A stretch of 64,000 bases of DNA from Neonectria sp. B-13 (taxonomy: Eukaryota; Ascomycota; Sordariomycetes; Hypocreales; Nectriaceae): NCBI GenBank assembly GCA_002682825.1, contig NOKP01000001.1, positions 3,475,296 through 3,539,295 of the forward strand, read 5' to 3'. Shown here one piece after another: positions 45,371 to 57,074 of this stretch. The translations under genes and the position numbers were made by a program. The notes below the pieces were generated by a model. That model searched no databases and was not told where the DNA came from. It was given only the letters and a program-made list of their open reading frames with translations. How positions within the stretch are numbered: the first letter of the stretch is position 1; every line of letters begins with the position of its first letter.

Positions 45371-46576
45371 GTCCAACGCCTGGCATGGCCGCCATGTCGT
45401 GAGAGGAGGTTTGCTTCGGCTGCTTCACCACCCTCCCCCCCGAATGCGTCTTCGTTTCCCATACAGGCACTGCCCTTTCGATTCGAAACTGGAATTGGTC
45501 TCTTCGCAAAGCGGTCCCCCCGCCCATTCCCCCCACCCTTCCTCTCCCCGCCATCCGCCTCCTTCTCGGACCCTCTGAGCACTCATCATCGAAGTCGCGA
45601 CCGTCGCGCTTTTGTCAACGGACACCACATCAGGGGCCTGACAAACGGCGACGATGCTGTCTACGCGAGCGATTATTTTATCTGCGCAAACGATGGCGTG
45701 GGAGCATGGGCTACGCGCCCTCGGGGTCATGCTGGGTACCCGGCCGGAACTTGTCCGAGGTTATTCACAGTCTTGCTAACCCCGGCACAGCCTCTGGGCA
45801 CGATTAGTTTTGCATTTCTGGTCGACTGCGGTTGATGAAGAAGTGGCCCGATACCTTTCTACCGAGCAACCGTGCGAGCCAAACCCGATTGCCAACCTAC
45901 AAGCCGCTTACGAGCAAACCCTCAAGGCGACTGAAGCGCATGACTGCCTGGGTACCACGACAACCTGCGGAGCGCAGTTGCACTTCAAGATCAGCCCGGA
46001 CGATGAGTCACGACAAAACCCGTCGCCTCTGCTGTATGTGACCAACATAGGCGATTGCAAGGTCTTGGTTCTTCGACCCAAGGCCGAGGAGGTAATATAC
46101 CGGACGACGGAACAATGGCACTGGTTTGATTGTCCACGTCAGTTAGGGACAAACAGCCCGGACACCCCCAACAATATCGCGGTCATGGACAAGGTGGATC
46201 TAGAAGTGGGTGACATAGTGCTCGCCATGAGTGACGGAGTTACAGATAACCTGTGGGAACACGAGATCGTGACCTCGGTGCTCAACAGCGTCCGGGAGTG
46301 GGAGTCTAGCCCGGATGCAGGAGAGCATGAAAATCGCAGCGGGGGTCGAAACGGAGGCATGGACGCTGCTGCAAGGGATCTCGTTGCCGCTGCGAAAAAG
46401 ATTGCCCAGGATCCTTTCGCTGAGAGCCCATTCATGGAGCATGCGATCGAGGAAGGGCTGGCCAGTGAGGGTGGTAAGTACGCCAAATCTACGGTGACGT
46501 TGAGAGTATTAAGTTTTGAGCAGGAAAACCCGACGATATCAGCGTCGTCGCCGCGCTGTGCATCAGAAACGAGTGA
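45371..46576 (+). CDS. PP2C-family protein phosphatase, 5' end lost in the gap
   Basis: Visible exons are 45371-45735, 45791-46473 and 46524-46576, joined in phase (GTACCC...CTAAC...CAG, a weak donor, and GTAAGT...CAG). The frame is open at the right gap edge with no clear ATG, so the start lies in or before the gap. Metal-dependent Ser/Thr phosphatase motifs are all present: NGDDAVYASDYFICANDGVG (first metal-binding Asp pair and the DGVG turn), CLGTTTTCGAQL, VTNIGDCKVLVL, DIVLAMSDGVTDNLW and the terminal KPDDISVVAALC. FRFETGIGLFAKRSPRPFPP before the domain resembles the leader of Ptc7-type phosphatases, which are mitochondrial or at the nuclear envelope. Assignment to that subgroup is an inference. 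The UTP23 gene begins 459 bases downstream on the same strand. Confidence 0.88.
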
Positions 46577-47035
46577 TCGGCATGGCGTACTTGCGCTGGG
46601 CGGAGGAGAGGTTGCATCAACTTAGACGTGAGGAGATGAGATCGCTGGGCAGGTGGTGAGGTTCGACCATTATGAGGAAGAATCATGACAGAGGCCCAAC
46701 GCCGAGTGAAGAAGGCCTATGTTTAAGCCATATCCCACACTTGAGGGTTAATTCCGATATTTCGGACGGATTTTTGTAGAGGCTGGCATCAAGATGGCAT
46801 GACAAACATGCATCATAAGTAGTAATGACTGGGATGATGACGGACGGCAAGTCGGTAGTACCGTTGCAGGAGTGGGGCACTGCGAAGTGGGCTGGCTTTA
46901 TCGCACGTGCTTCCGATAAGAATTTTATTTTACGACGCCAACCTTTTGCATCTTGACCTTGCCGCCGCCGTGACTTCTTTGTCGCAAGGTCAACCCGCCG
47001 CAAAACCGTAACTTGCACAAGCACCAGACTTCAAG
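46577..47035. other. Intergenic region, PP2C to UTP23
   Basis: 3' flank of the PP2C gene and the UTP23 promoter; no gene seen in either strand. Confidence 0.6.
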
Positions 47036-48069
47036 ATGAGAGGAAAGAGATCCAAGCAATACCGGAAGCTCATGGAGCAATTCTCCATGACTTTCGGGTT
47101 CCGCGAGCCATACCAGATTATCGGTAGGTTGTCAGGTTTGCGCATCGAACGGCGCCAAGCTAACTCGTCTCAGTGGATGCAGAGATGGTAAGGGATTCAT
47201 GTCGGTTTAAGATGGAACTGGCTCCTGCCTTGGAGAGGACAGTCCATGGAAAGGCCAAGCCCAGTATGCACATATTCACATTGTCCTTGCAATCGCTTGC
47301 TGACCCCCGACCAGTGATTACCCAATGCGAGATCCGAAAACTCTACGCTCAAAACAAAGAGCCTGGCGCGCACGAGGCCATCGAGGTGGCCAAGACTCTG
47401 GAGCGAAGACGCTGTGGCCATCACCCCGACCAGTACCCCGAGCCGCTGAGCACACAAGAGTGCCTCCAGTCCGTCGTCGACCCCAAGGGCACCAGCCAGA
47501 ACAAGCATCGCTACGTTGTCGCAAGCCAAAGCCAAGAAGTCCGAAAGATGCTGCGGGGGATTAAGGGCGTTCCCTTGATCTATATCAAAAGAAGCGTCAT
47601 GATTCTAGAACCAATGGCGGACGAGAGCGTGCAGGTTAGGGCACGTGAGGAGAGAAGCAAGTTCCGAGCTGAGCTCAGGGGTGGTGCTCTGGGCAAGAGA
47701 AAGCGAGAGGATGGCGATGAGGATGACGAGAAGGATGAGAAGGACAAGGCCGCTGGCGGTGACGGCAAAGCAACGCAGGGAGAAGACAAGAAGAAAAAGA
47801 AGAAGGGATACGGACCAAAGCAGCCGAACCCCCTCGCCGTCCAGAAGGCAAAGAAGGAGCAACAGCAACAAAAACGAGAGGGGCCTCGTAAGACAACGGG
47901 GTCCGAAAAGAAGGGAACTGAAAAGAAGGAATCAGAAAAGAAGGAGCCCGAACAAGACGAGCCAGCCAAGCGGAAGAGGCGGCGAAAGGCCAAGACCAGC
48001 AGTGCGGCGACAGGAGAGGGCGATGACAGTGCAGCTCTCGCTGAGGCTGTGGCGAGTGCGGAGAGTTGA
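47036..48069 (+). CDS. UTP23: rRNA-processing protein UTP23 (PIN-like), 310 aa, 3 exons
   Basis: Exons 47036-47123, 47174-47263 and 47315-48069; introns of 50 bases (GTAGGT...CAG) and 51 bases (GTATGC...CTGAC...CAG), 311 codons with stop. The N-terminus MRGKRSKQYRKLMEQFSMTF followed by FGFREPYQIIVDAEMV is the Fcf1/Utp23 signature. The PIN-like domain continues through KPMITQCEIRKLYAQ, ERRRCGHHPDQYP and LSTQECLQSVV, giving the Cys/His cluster typical of Utp23, and ends near KHRYVVASQ...GVPLIYIKRSVMILEPMAD. The last ~130 residues are Lys/Glu-rich and nucleolar-type. The protein works in the small-subunit processome on early 18S rRNA maturation; Utp23 is regarded as lacking nuclease activity, unlike Fcf1. 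Longer than yeast Utp23 (about 250 aa) because of the charged tail. Confidence 0.93.
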
Positions 48070-49260
48070 AATCCGGGACGTCGGATACCGGAGGGCTAGA
48101 CTGTTGGTAGCATGGCGCATCGAGGATAATGAACGTTGTCGCGTCGGAATGGATGGACAGCGTGCTCGCGCACCGATACCCCGAGAATGTAGAACGAGAA
48201 TTTCCGAGGAGCGAAAGGTTCACTGTGACGTTATAATCCCAGTAGGGGAAGGCTCTGGGAGTCGCAACCACGGCGTCATGTCTCAAGCCATCCGACTTAG
48301 AGCGTGCCTCCCATGGTTTCATGTGTTAAGTCGATACTAAGGTTAAACACAGAGTACGAAGCACTCCGTCAATGATTCGGTAGGAATGACAACCGGGGTA
48401 TGAAGGCCCCCTGGCCACTTGGCGCAGCTATCCAATATCGGTAACTCGGTATGTGAGGGCGAGATTGCGATTGATGTACTCTCCATACCTTGCCTGCAGT
48501 ATCGAGAGTCCGCTCTAGTTATCTGTTGGCGGCTGGCGGCCTCGTGGAATTGACATTGGACCCCACTAAGACATGGCGCTGCCCCCAAGCCCCCTGAAGC
48601 GAGCCCACTGACGTGAGGCCGGTCCACCTCACCAACTGCGCCCCGTCCAGCCGAGTCCCGACCGCTGATGCCACTGGAAGCCCCTTGGAAGCCCACTGAG
48701 CGATCGCCTGCCCGCTGCGTACGTACGTACCCACATGCCGCCCGCCAACCGCGGGCCAGGACCCTCATCGGCCGCCCACCATAGCCGTGGGCCCACCCCA
48801 CCTCTAATGTCAAGTCATCTTGTTGGAATCCCGCCTCGATTACTACGTGCTCACGCTCACTGTACGTGCGTACCTTATTCTAGGAGGCTTCCATCGACGA
48901 CAGGAGGAGCCGTAAGCTTCGCCCTCTTCCACGACACCATCTTGACCCTAACATTGGGCCTCCTCAGCAGCCGGTTTTCACGCCCATTCATCGCGTCTTT
49001 GTCCCCCTCCGTCTTCCAATCCTCAGAGGGTTGTCTGTCTCGCTGCTCAGGGGCCAGGGTCCATCCACAGCACACCTTCAGGTCCATCCGTGACAGGCCC
49101 CCGGCCCGCCTCGACTTTCTCAACACCACGTCCCGCCCGCCCCTGACCTGTGTCGAGGAAAGCCGGGCGTCGCGGAAAGCCGTCAAACTTGGGAATCCCC
49201 GATACCAGCCGTGCCTACCGTCCGGAGGAGAAAAAAGCTCCGGCTTCGAGAGGATCCATC
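48070..49260. other. Intergenic region upstream of the DUF726 gene
   Basis: No gene supported. Contains TACGTACGTAC at about 48719-48730 and CCCCTG/CCCCAAG motifs around 48580. The frame of the next gene is open back to 49150, but with no better start than 49261. Confidence 0.55.
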
Positions 49261-52200
49261 ATGGCTGCACAACCCGCCGACGTCGACGATTTTGGCCTGC
49301 CCATCAGGCGGTTTCCCACCCCCAAAAACGATGCACCCGCAGAGCAGGAAGCTGAAAAGAAGAGTGACTCCAAAGCACTATCGGATCCCGAGGACGGCAA
49401 GGAACCAGATCACACTGGTAAGGAGCCGGAAAGCACCGGCAAGGAGCCTCTAGCTTCCATCGATGCCCAGGCCACGAAACGGAACGATGGTTCCAACACG
49501 CTGGAAGATGTCCTCTCCGATCAAGAATCGACCCCCCGTGCTCCGTCCTCCCCGAAGCAACCCGTTGCGCAAGAGACGACTGCGCCGGAAAACACCAAGT
49601 CTGAGGAGAAGCTTGAGCCTGCAAAGCACGAGACCACAAACGAGACGAAGCATGAAGCAAACCACACCGAGTCCTTAGCGGCGACGGAACCTTCGAAGCC
49701 ACAGCCCGAGATACCCAATTCTCCGAAGCAGAAAACCGATGTCGCGGCTCCGGTCGAGCCTCAACAGACTGTCAAGCCCAGTGATCCGAAAACAGACTCA
49801 GAAACGGCATTCAAGGCCACGCACACACGCGAGACAAGCGACATGGTGGGAGAACAACGAGTAGGCGTCTCCGAGTACTCCCACCAGCATATCCCAACAG
49901 TCCACGAGCCCAAAGATGACAAGAAAGAGGATGACTGGCAAACGATGCCAGCGTACGCTAGATACGATATGTACGACGATGACGACCGGCTCGTTGCCAA
50001 AGAATTCAATGCAGAGGAGGAGGAGACGTATAAGTACGCCGGGCTGGGCGGGGCTGGCAAGGGCTATACTCGTGTGCTTCTGGACGACGATGCCGAATCT
50101 GCAACAAGCATGGACGAAAATACACAGTATCTATTCAAGCAGACTAATGGAACCAGTGCGGTCGATGACGACGAGGGGAGAGACGCCATTTCCCAGATGC
50201 AGGCCACCAAGGATCTTCTCACAGAGGGCCAGAGGATCGCCTACGTCGGTGTCGTACGATTGGAGATCGCGAACATGGTAAACGAGGCGGAAAAGGTGGA
50301 AAAGACGAGGGGTACCAAAAAGATCACTGCCATGGCTGCCGAGGCTATGAAGATGTGGGGACAAAAGATGATGATCCGGATATATACGCACATGGATATC
50401 AGCGAAGCTGAGCAGATCATGATCGAGCAACTCGCCGAACACGGCGTCATCCCTACGGATCTCACTCCCGCCTTGACCACCAACTCTCGGGTCCACAACC
50501 CTATGGCCGACAACAAGACATCCTCCCGGTCGTCTCTGTCCAGCCCCGTACCACAAAGCCCTGGCGAGGAGCAGGCTGCCGAAGCACCTCCTCCGTACGA
50601 GGCACCCGATGCAGAGGAGCTGCCCGATGTCAAGACTCCTTCACAGTTGCCCACAACGGAAAAGATTGAGATTGACCTCAGATGGACGATTCTCTGCGAT
50701 CTGTTCCTCGTCTTGATTGCAGATTCCATCTACGACGCGCGCTCTAGGGTTCTCCTCGAGCGAGCGGGCAAGAGCCTGGATATCACCTGGGTCGATATAT
50801 GCCGGTTTGAGAAGAAGGTCACGGATGCGCTGGAGATGCAGCAAGCCGCCGAGAAGGAAAACTGGAACGAGGACGAACATATGGAGACCCGAAGAAAGGA
50901 GGCCCTGAAAAGACGATATGTCATGATGGGACTGGCCACCGTGGGTGGTGGCCTCGTCATTGGTCTCTCGGCCGGTCTCCTCGCCCCCGTCATCGGTGCC
51001 GGCTTAGCCACGGGACTGACGGCCATAGGCGTGACGGGCACCAGCAGTTTCCTAGGCGGTGTTGGTGGTGCTGCCATCATCACATCAGGCGCAGCGGCAT
51101 CCGGCAGTATCATCGGAGGCAAGGCGGCCGACCGACGAACGGGTGCAGTCAAGACTTTTGAGTACCGGCCACTCCACAACAACAAACGTGTCAACTTGAT
51201 TGTCACCATTTCCGGATGGCTGACGGGCAAGGTGGATGACGTCCGCTTGCCCTTCAGTACGGTCGACCCCGTCATGGGAGACATATACTCGGTGCTGTGG
51301 GAGCCAGAGATGCTGCGAAGCATCGGTGACACCATCAACATCCTGGCTACCGAGGTTAGTGCACCCGCATGAGTCTCTTGACTTTACCTAACCATGATGC
51401 TAACTATTTTACAGGCTCTCACTCAGAGTATTCAGCAAGTCCTTGGTGCCACGATTCTGGCTGGTCTTATGTCGGCCCTTCAGCTCCCGATAGTCCTGAC
51501 AAAGCTCTCCTACCTCATTGACAACCCTTGGGCTGTCTCCCTAGACCGTGCCTGGGCGGCAGGAAAGATTCTTGCAGACTCCTTGATCCAACGGAATCTA
51601 GGTACCCGGCCTATTACCTTGGTTGGCTACTCCATTGGAGCCAGAGTAATCTTTTCATGCCTCCTGGAGCTAAGCAAAAAGGGCGCCTACGGGGTGGTCC
51701 AGAACGTCTACATGTTTGGAAACCCCATTGTGGTGAAGAAGGACGAGTTCCTCAAGACTCAGACGGTGGTGTCGGGTCGCTTTGTGAATGCCTACAACCG
51801 CAACGACTGGATTCTTGGATATCTTTTCCGGCTCACCAACGGAGGCATCCGTCGGATCGCGGGACTGGGTCCCATCGAGGAGTGTCCGTTTGTTGAAAAT
51901 ATAGACGTGACAGACATGGTGGTGGGCCACATGGACTACCGAACGCAAATGCCGTCTCTGCTCATGAGGTGTGGATGGTCCGTGGAGAGCGAGGAGTTTG
52001 CTGAGATTGAGGACCCAGACCCGGAGAACCACCAGGAGCGACAGCGGGAACTCATCAACGAAATTGAGGAGGCACGCAAGCAGCTTGAGAAAGACGGCAA
52101 CGCAAGCAAGGGCAGCCGATTTAGCATATTCGGTCGCCGAAAGAAACTAGAAAAGCAAGACTGGGAGATATACCAAGACACGCTAAACAAGCCTGGGAGC

Positions 52201-52761
52201 AAGGCGGCGGATGACAAGACGGATGACAAGGCGGATGACAACGAGAAGGGCGAGAACAGAAACCGCGGGGTTCTCTTCGACATTGATGCCATTCGGGCAG
52301 AAATTGCCAAGGATGGCGATGGCAACGCTGAGGAACTGCAGGTGCGGGAGATCAAGTCGACACTGCCACCGATGAAGCTGGATATATCGTCTCTCCCGCC
52401 ATCGCCATCGCCATCGCCATCGGCGTTCGGGGCTCGAAACGGAGACACGCTGGCAGCGCGGGATTCGCACGAAACGAGGTTCTCGCGCGAGCCATCGCCA
52501 AGTTACACCAGTCAGGGCCGGGCGCCAGCATATGGCGAGGACCGGTACGAGGATGAAGTTCAGATGACGTTTGACACGTCGTTTGAGGACTCGAGAGCAC
52601 GACCTGTGGTACCTCCCAAGGACATGGCAGAGACGCCGTCGAACCGACCGGAGTTCAAGACAACACATACGATGCCCAATATGACGATACACGACCCGTG
52701 GGGTGATCCCGACGACGACGACTTTGGCAAGGAGAAGGAGATTTCCATGACATTTGCGTGA
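49261..52761 (+). CDS. DUF726 alpha/beta-hydrolase membrane protein (TMCO4/Mil1-like), 1146 aa, 2 exons
   Basis: Exons 49261-51354 and 51415-52761 around a 60-base intron (GTTAGT...CTAAC...CAG, phase 0). The start chosen is ATG 49261 (MAAQPADVDDFGLPIRRFP); the frame is open from 49150. The N-terminal ~230 residues are disordered and charged. The DUF726 core begins near DDWQTMPAYARYDMYDDDD and includes a Gly-rich hydrophobic hairpin (about 553-625, LVIGLSAGLLAPVIGAGLA), VNLIVTISGWLTG, and the nucleophile elbow TLVGYSIGAR with Ser771 as GxSxG serine. It continues with YMFGNPIVVKKDEF and a His-containing VVGHMDYRTQMP. The C-terminal ~240 residues are charged and disordered. In yeast the relative YFL034W (Mil1) binds the AP-1 adaptin mu and is linked to trafficking. 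Lipase or esterase activity is inferred only from fold. Confidence 0.9.
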
Positions 52762-54820
52762 AAGGAGTGGGGAACAAGCAACCAGCGGAACGAGAGAAAA
52801 GCCGATGGCCGCTCGAACACTGATGGGAATTGTAGGCATTGATGGGCGTTTTTGATTGACGAGTGAGACGCTGATTGATTACCTTTTTTGATGCGAGGGA
52901 GGCTGGGTGTATTTTTGGATCTTGTTGGCTGCCACGGGGAAGCGTTGAGGACTGGGCAATATCAAGCAGCAGATAAGCAGGGCAGTGAGACGCGAGGGGA
53001 GACAAAGGTGGCAGAAGAGGTTTACTGCAACGCACAAACAATACGCACGACGCCGCAAGTACGAGTACAAGCGCAGTTCTATAGTACGCATAACAGCGAG
53101 GTACCTACGATAGAACTACATTAATTTCTAAGAAGAACCATGAATGCCTCTTTTAACTTGACAGAGGTGCATCGACACACGTGTCTGCCTGTTGGGATAG
53201 TCCCAGTACCGTGCTGCATCTGGCACATGGTACGGCTCGGCCGACAGAGCGATATCGGACCCTTTGTCTCCATGTATGTATGTGCTCGAGTGGCTGGACT
53301 CTTGTTTAACTTTATCTCTACTGTACAATAGAAAGGCAAGTGGGTGGAGGAAGAGATATTGAAGGGCGGCTGAGTTAAGGTGGCAAAGGCTGGACTTGTA
53401 GGGTAGGACAGGATGCAAATGAGGGCGGTCAAGAGGTGGGCGGCAGCAGCCGTGGGAAGACGGAGGATGGCCCAGTTCCGGGCTGTCTCGTTCTGATTCG
53501 AGCGAGCGGGGGAAGGGTGGAAACAAAGACGTTGCAGTTAGTTACAAGACAAGGTTGAAGCGGCGGCTACGGAGGAGATGGACGATCAGTTGGTCGATGG
53601 TGGTAAAAAGCTGGGCGATTCGCCGGTCCCAGCGGCAACCCGGCACAGGTAGGGAATGGAACCAACTGCACTGCGACGATCAACATGGAATTTGTAACCT
53701 GCGACCTGCAACTTCGCGCAACTTGCATCGGGCACTGTACGGCGCCGAAGTACGAATTCAGTGGTTTGAATGCACACCGGGTCTCCACTGGTGAGAAGGA
53801 TTCCCCTAGATGCGGCGATGGGACCATGGAAGGAGGGAGAGATGGTGGCTCAGCGAAGTGTTGGTTTGCAGTACAGTAATAGTACAGTAATAGGAAAGTA
53901 ATGTATAAAGTACTAGAGGCCTGTAGATCTGAGGGGGATGGACGATGATGGTGGGCGCTTAGACTGGGACGGCGAGGAGGAGAACCAACGACGATGAAGA
54001 TGCGATGCTCGTTGCCGATTATTGCTCAGTAGGTAATAGGTAAACTCCGTAGGATTCATAATTGTGACTGGTGATGATACTGGTATGTCAAGTCAATTAT
54101 GTATAGGAACCGTAGGAGGAGGACGATGCTCAACCGCAGCCTCATCCCGCCACCACCAATACTACACTGCCAAACTGCACGCACATTATCATCATCATCA
54201 TCACCACCACCATCACCAGCCAAAAAAACAAAAAAAGAAGGTGTCTCCTCAACGCCCGCCGCCACGCTTCACCTTCGCTCTCCATGTAACAGAACAGGCC
54301 ACCCACCTGCCACAAGCCGGACCATTCATCGAACCTTTGGAACCACCACAGCCCACACGGATCATCACCAATGGACCAGTCCCGGACCACGGGCGCTATT
54401 TGTACGAACATTTGGGGGCCAATCCCATGGGGGCATCCATGTGAGCCGGCGGCTTTTGACTATTGGCCGCGCCAAGCCTCGAAGGACATCCAAGCCTCCT
54501 TTCTCCCCTCTTCATACTCGAGACACTTGTCACCTTCATCAAGGCCAGGTTTTGGCATGCAAAGCCTCCGCCATCAGAAGAAGGCTGGGCGCAATTGCAT
54601 TTTCCGTTCACAAAGGATTGTCTTCTCTTCCCCGTGGATAGGAAAACAGTCGGTTAGTCGAGGTTGACCACCATGCCTAGCGCCAACGGATGGACAGCCC
54701 GGCGACCGATGATCGATGGACCGGCCGGCGGTGCGCTGGAGGACCTCGGAGTATTTGTGGTGCACTCCATAACGTAGTAGGACGGAAATATGTACATCCG
54801 TAAGCACTCCATCCGTACCT

Positions 54821-54840
54821 GGATTGGATTGGATTGGATT
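54821..54840 (+). repeat. GGATT x4 tandem repeat
   Basis: Four exact pentamers in intergenic DNA. Confidence 0.95.
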
Positions 54841-55150
54841 GTGCTGGTGTTTGACTTGCCTCTGACAGACAAAATCCATACTTAGCAACATGGAACCCAC
54901 GTGCACTGTGCGAGCTAGCCCCGTCTACACAGTGGGGAACACCCCCCGGTTCCCGGTTGTCAGCCGCAGTGGATGCCCGCTATTCGCCCCAGCACGGGGT
55001 TGTCGTGGAGTCGGCCAGTTCTAGGCTGTCTCGTGGAGAGCCGCGGAGTCTCATAGGGCATAGGGCCGTAGGGCAGGAGATTAAAGTGGAGCAGCTCGTC
55101 GAGCACCGCCTCGCTCTAGTTTTTTTTATAGGCCTGAGGTTGAGGTCAAG

Positions 55151-55170
55151 ACAAGACAAGACAAGACAAG
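55151..55170 (+). repeat. ACAAG x4 tandem repeat
   Basis: Four exact ACAAG pentamers followed by TCAAG; intergenic. Confidence 0.9.
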
Positions 55171-55489
55171 TCAAGCCTCGCCGCTCATCACATCCATCCA
55201 TCGCCCTTTCAGCTTCCTTGGACTGGACGATCCCGTAGCGGGCTGGGGTGCTTCCGCAGAACCGCACAGAGTAAAGGCCAACCTTGCCGTGCTCCGAGTG
55301 GTTGACCAGCACAGACAAACCACAGTACCCAGGGCCCGAGCGAGCACTCAAAGAGCCAAACGCCCCGGATCCCCGTCGCGCAGATGGTCGGACTTTAAAA
55401 CGGATGAAATCAAAGGTTGCCGGCCGCTGACAGGTACCTACAGCACCAAATGTACCGTCAGACCGGGGTGCGGTCCTGCGTGTGGACCC

Positions 55490-55519
55490 CTTCGTCGCAG
55501 CCCTTCGTCGCAGCTTCGC
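55490..55519 (+). repeat. Short TTCGTCGCAG direct repeats
   Basis: Two full copies of CTTCGTCGCAG and a shortened third (CTTCGCAG), about 30 bases before a TATAAA element. Confidence 0.85.
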
Positions 55520-55548
55520 AGTGGAGGGCCACGGCCACGCCCCCTTGC

Positions 55549-55554
55549 TATAAA
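55549..55554 (+). promoter_or_regulatory. TATAAA element
   Basis: TATAAA in CTATAAAG context, 60 bases before an ATG (55614) that opens a short frame with a signal-peptide-like start. Could be the core promoter of a small or non-coding transcript. Confidence 0.3.
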
Positions 55555-57074
55555 GTTGCGCCGCCTCAGACCGTCACAGTCCAGCGAACTCCAGCTCCAG
55601 CCCCATCACCTCCATGAAAATTCCCCGTCTGGCTGCCCTCTGTTTTGCTTGCACTGTACACTACATACGAGGACGAAGTGTAGTGTAGTGTTCTGCACTG
55701 CATCCTGCACGCACTCCCCATCCAGTTGGGCTGAACGCTGAACGCTCTCTTTTGTCTGGGCTGCTTCCAGACTGCCGTCGTTACACACAACCCACATCCA
55801 CGGCTAACCACACCCCTACACCTGGCTCTATTCCAGCTGGCTGACAACGAGCTATTGCCCGGGCTGACCTGGGAGACTGGGGTGGGCGGGCTCCCTGGCG
55901 GTTGTGCTGGGCAGTGGGCGCTCCGTCTTACATGCAGTGCAGGGCTGGAAAATGGAACAACCGCACAGTGCCGTGCGCGGATTACGCTCACCAGGTCCGG
56001 TGCAAATAGTTGTGCTTCGCACCGCGGGTTACGCTCAATGAAGCGGATTCCGCCCAGGCCATGCTGTACTGGTCGTACAGTAAGCCCGACGGCGAGTCCC
56101 TGAACCCGACGTGCCCGTCGTGCAGATGCTATGTAGTTTTGGGTTTATTTCGTGTTCGGTCGGGGTGGTTCTGTCCAGTAGTACGTACGAATAAGTCTCT
56201 TGGATGGAGGCGCAGTACAGTGCGGTTATCGTGGGTGATGTCCAGCAACGAAGCCACCAAATTTCCCTCTTCACCTGTCGCTGTCTTTGTCTCTCTTCTA
56301 ATGGGATTGTCTCTTTCATCTCTACCATGTTAGTGTTAGCCGTAGTATCAGCACAACTCCCCGTTCTCATGCACTCCCAGCACTGTAAATATTCCTCCAC
56401 GAGTCCACGCGTTCCTGTGCAGACCATCAGCCATCGCACCTCAGTAAGCCGTCGACCATCAGCCCCCCAAGGGTCCCTACTAGTTCCAGTCCAGCCCCAG
56501 CCCATCGTCCATCCTGACCCCGAAAACGACCACGCTCGGCAACCAGGCAGACAGACCAGTAAGACAGACCAGTAAGACCAGGCTCGGCATCAGGCTAGCG
56601 CTTCGTAGTTCCCGCAGCACGTCGCTCGCTCTCTCGCACTGGGTCCTTCCTTCCTTCCTTCCAGTTTCCCGTTTGCTTTGTTTCCCGTACCGTCCCTTCC
56701 TGCCCGGCTTCCCCCCCGCCAGCCCGTCGGTCTCGTCTTGTCCTTTCCATTTCCCTCTCACCACACAACAAAGCCTCCCGTCAAACAAACCACCATCACC
56801 GGTGACCGCTGATCAGAAAGGACCATCGCCCCTGGTCTTCAACCCACTGGTTTCCGTCTTCACCCTCGACGCTGGTGTCGACGACTTCGACGACTTACCC
56901 CGAACATCGACGTCCCCGGCAGCAAAGGCGTCACAACTTACACGTCTCAACGACCGGGTGTGCGACTGGAGCGGAAACTTTGAATTTCCTCACCATACAC
57001 ATCCGCATCTCCTCCATCCGCCGACCTTGACCTCGCCCTGGGCTTTACGATTACTCCGCTCTCACTAATTAATC

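Larger units (their letters stand above)
52762..57074. other. Long intergenic region, no well-supported gene
   Basis: 4.3 kb with no convincing long frame. It carries simple repeats (CAT/CAC at 54188-54222, GGATT x4 at 54821-54840, ACAAG x4 at 55151-55170, TTCGTCGCAG-type at 55490-55519, CTTC run at 56645-56662) and a small ORF with a signal-like start at 55614. The pyrimidine-rich 56600-57074 part looks like promoter and leader of the gene at 57075. Confidence 0.55.

Noticed and set aside
45111..45578. Open frame running through the N gap
   Set aside because: The gap length is unknown, so the frame across it has no meaning; after the gap the PP2C frame is a different one.
49150..49260. Start of the DUF726 protein at 49150
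   Set aside because: The extra 37 residues look like translated leader; ATG 49261 begins a typical N-terminus.
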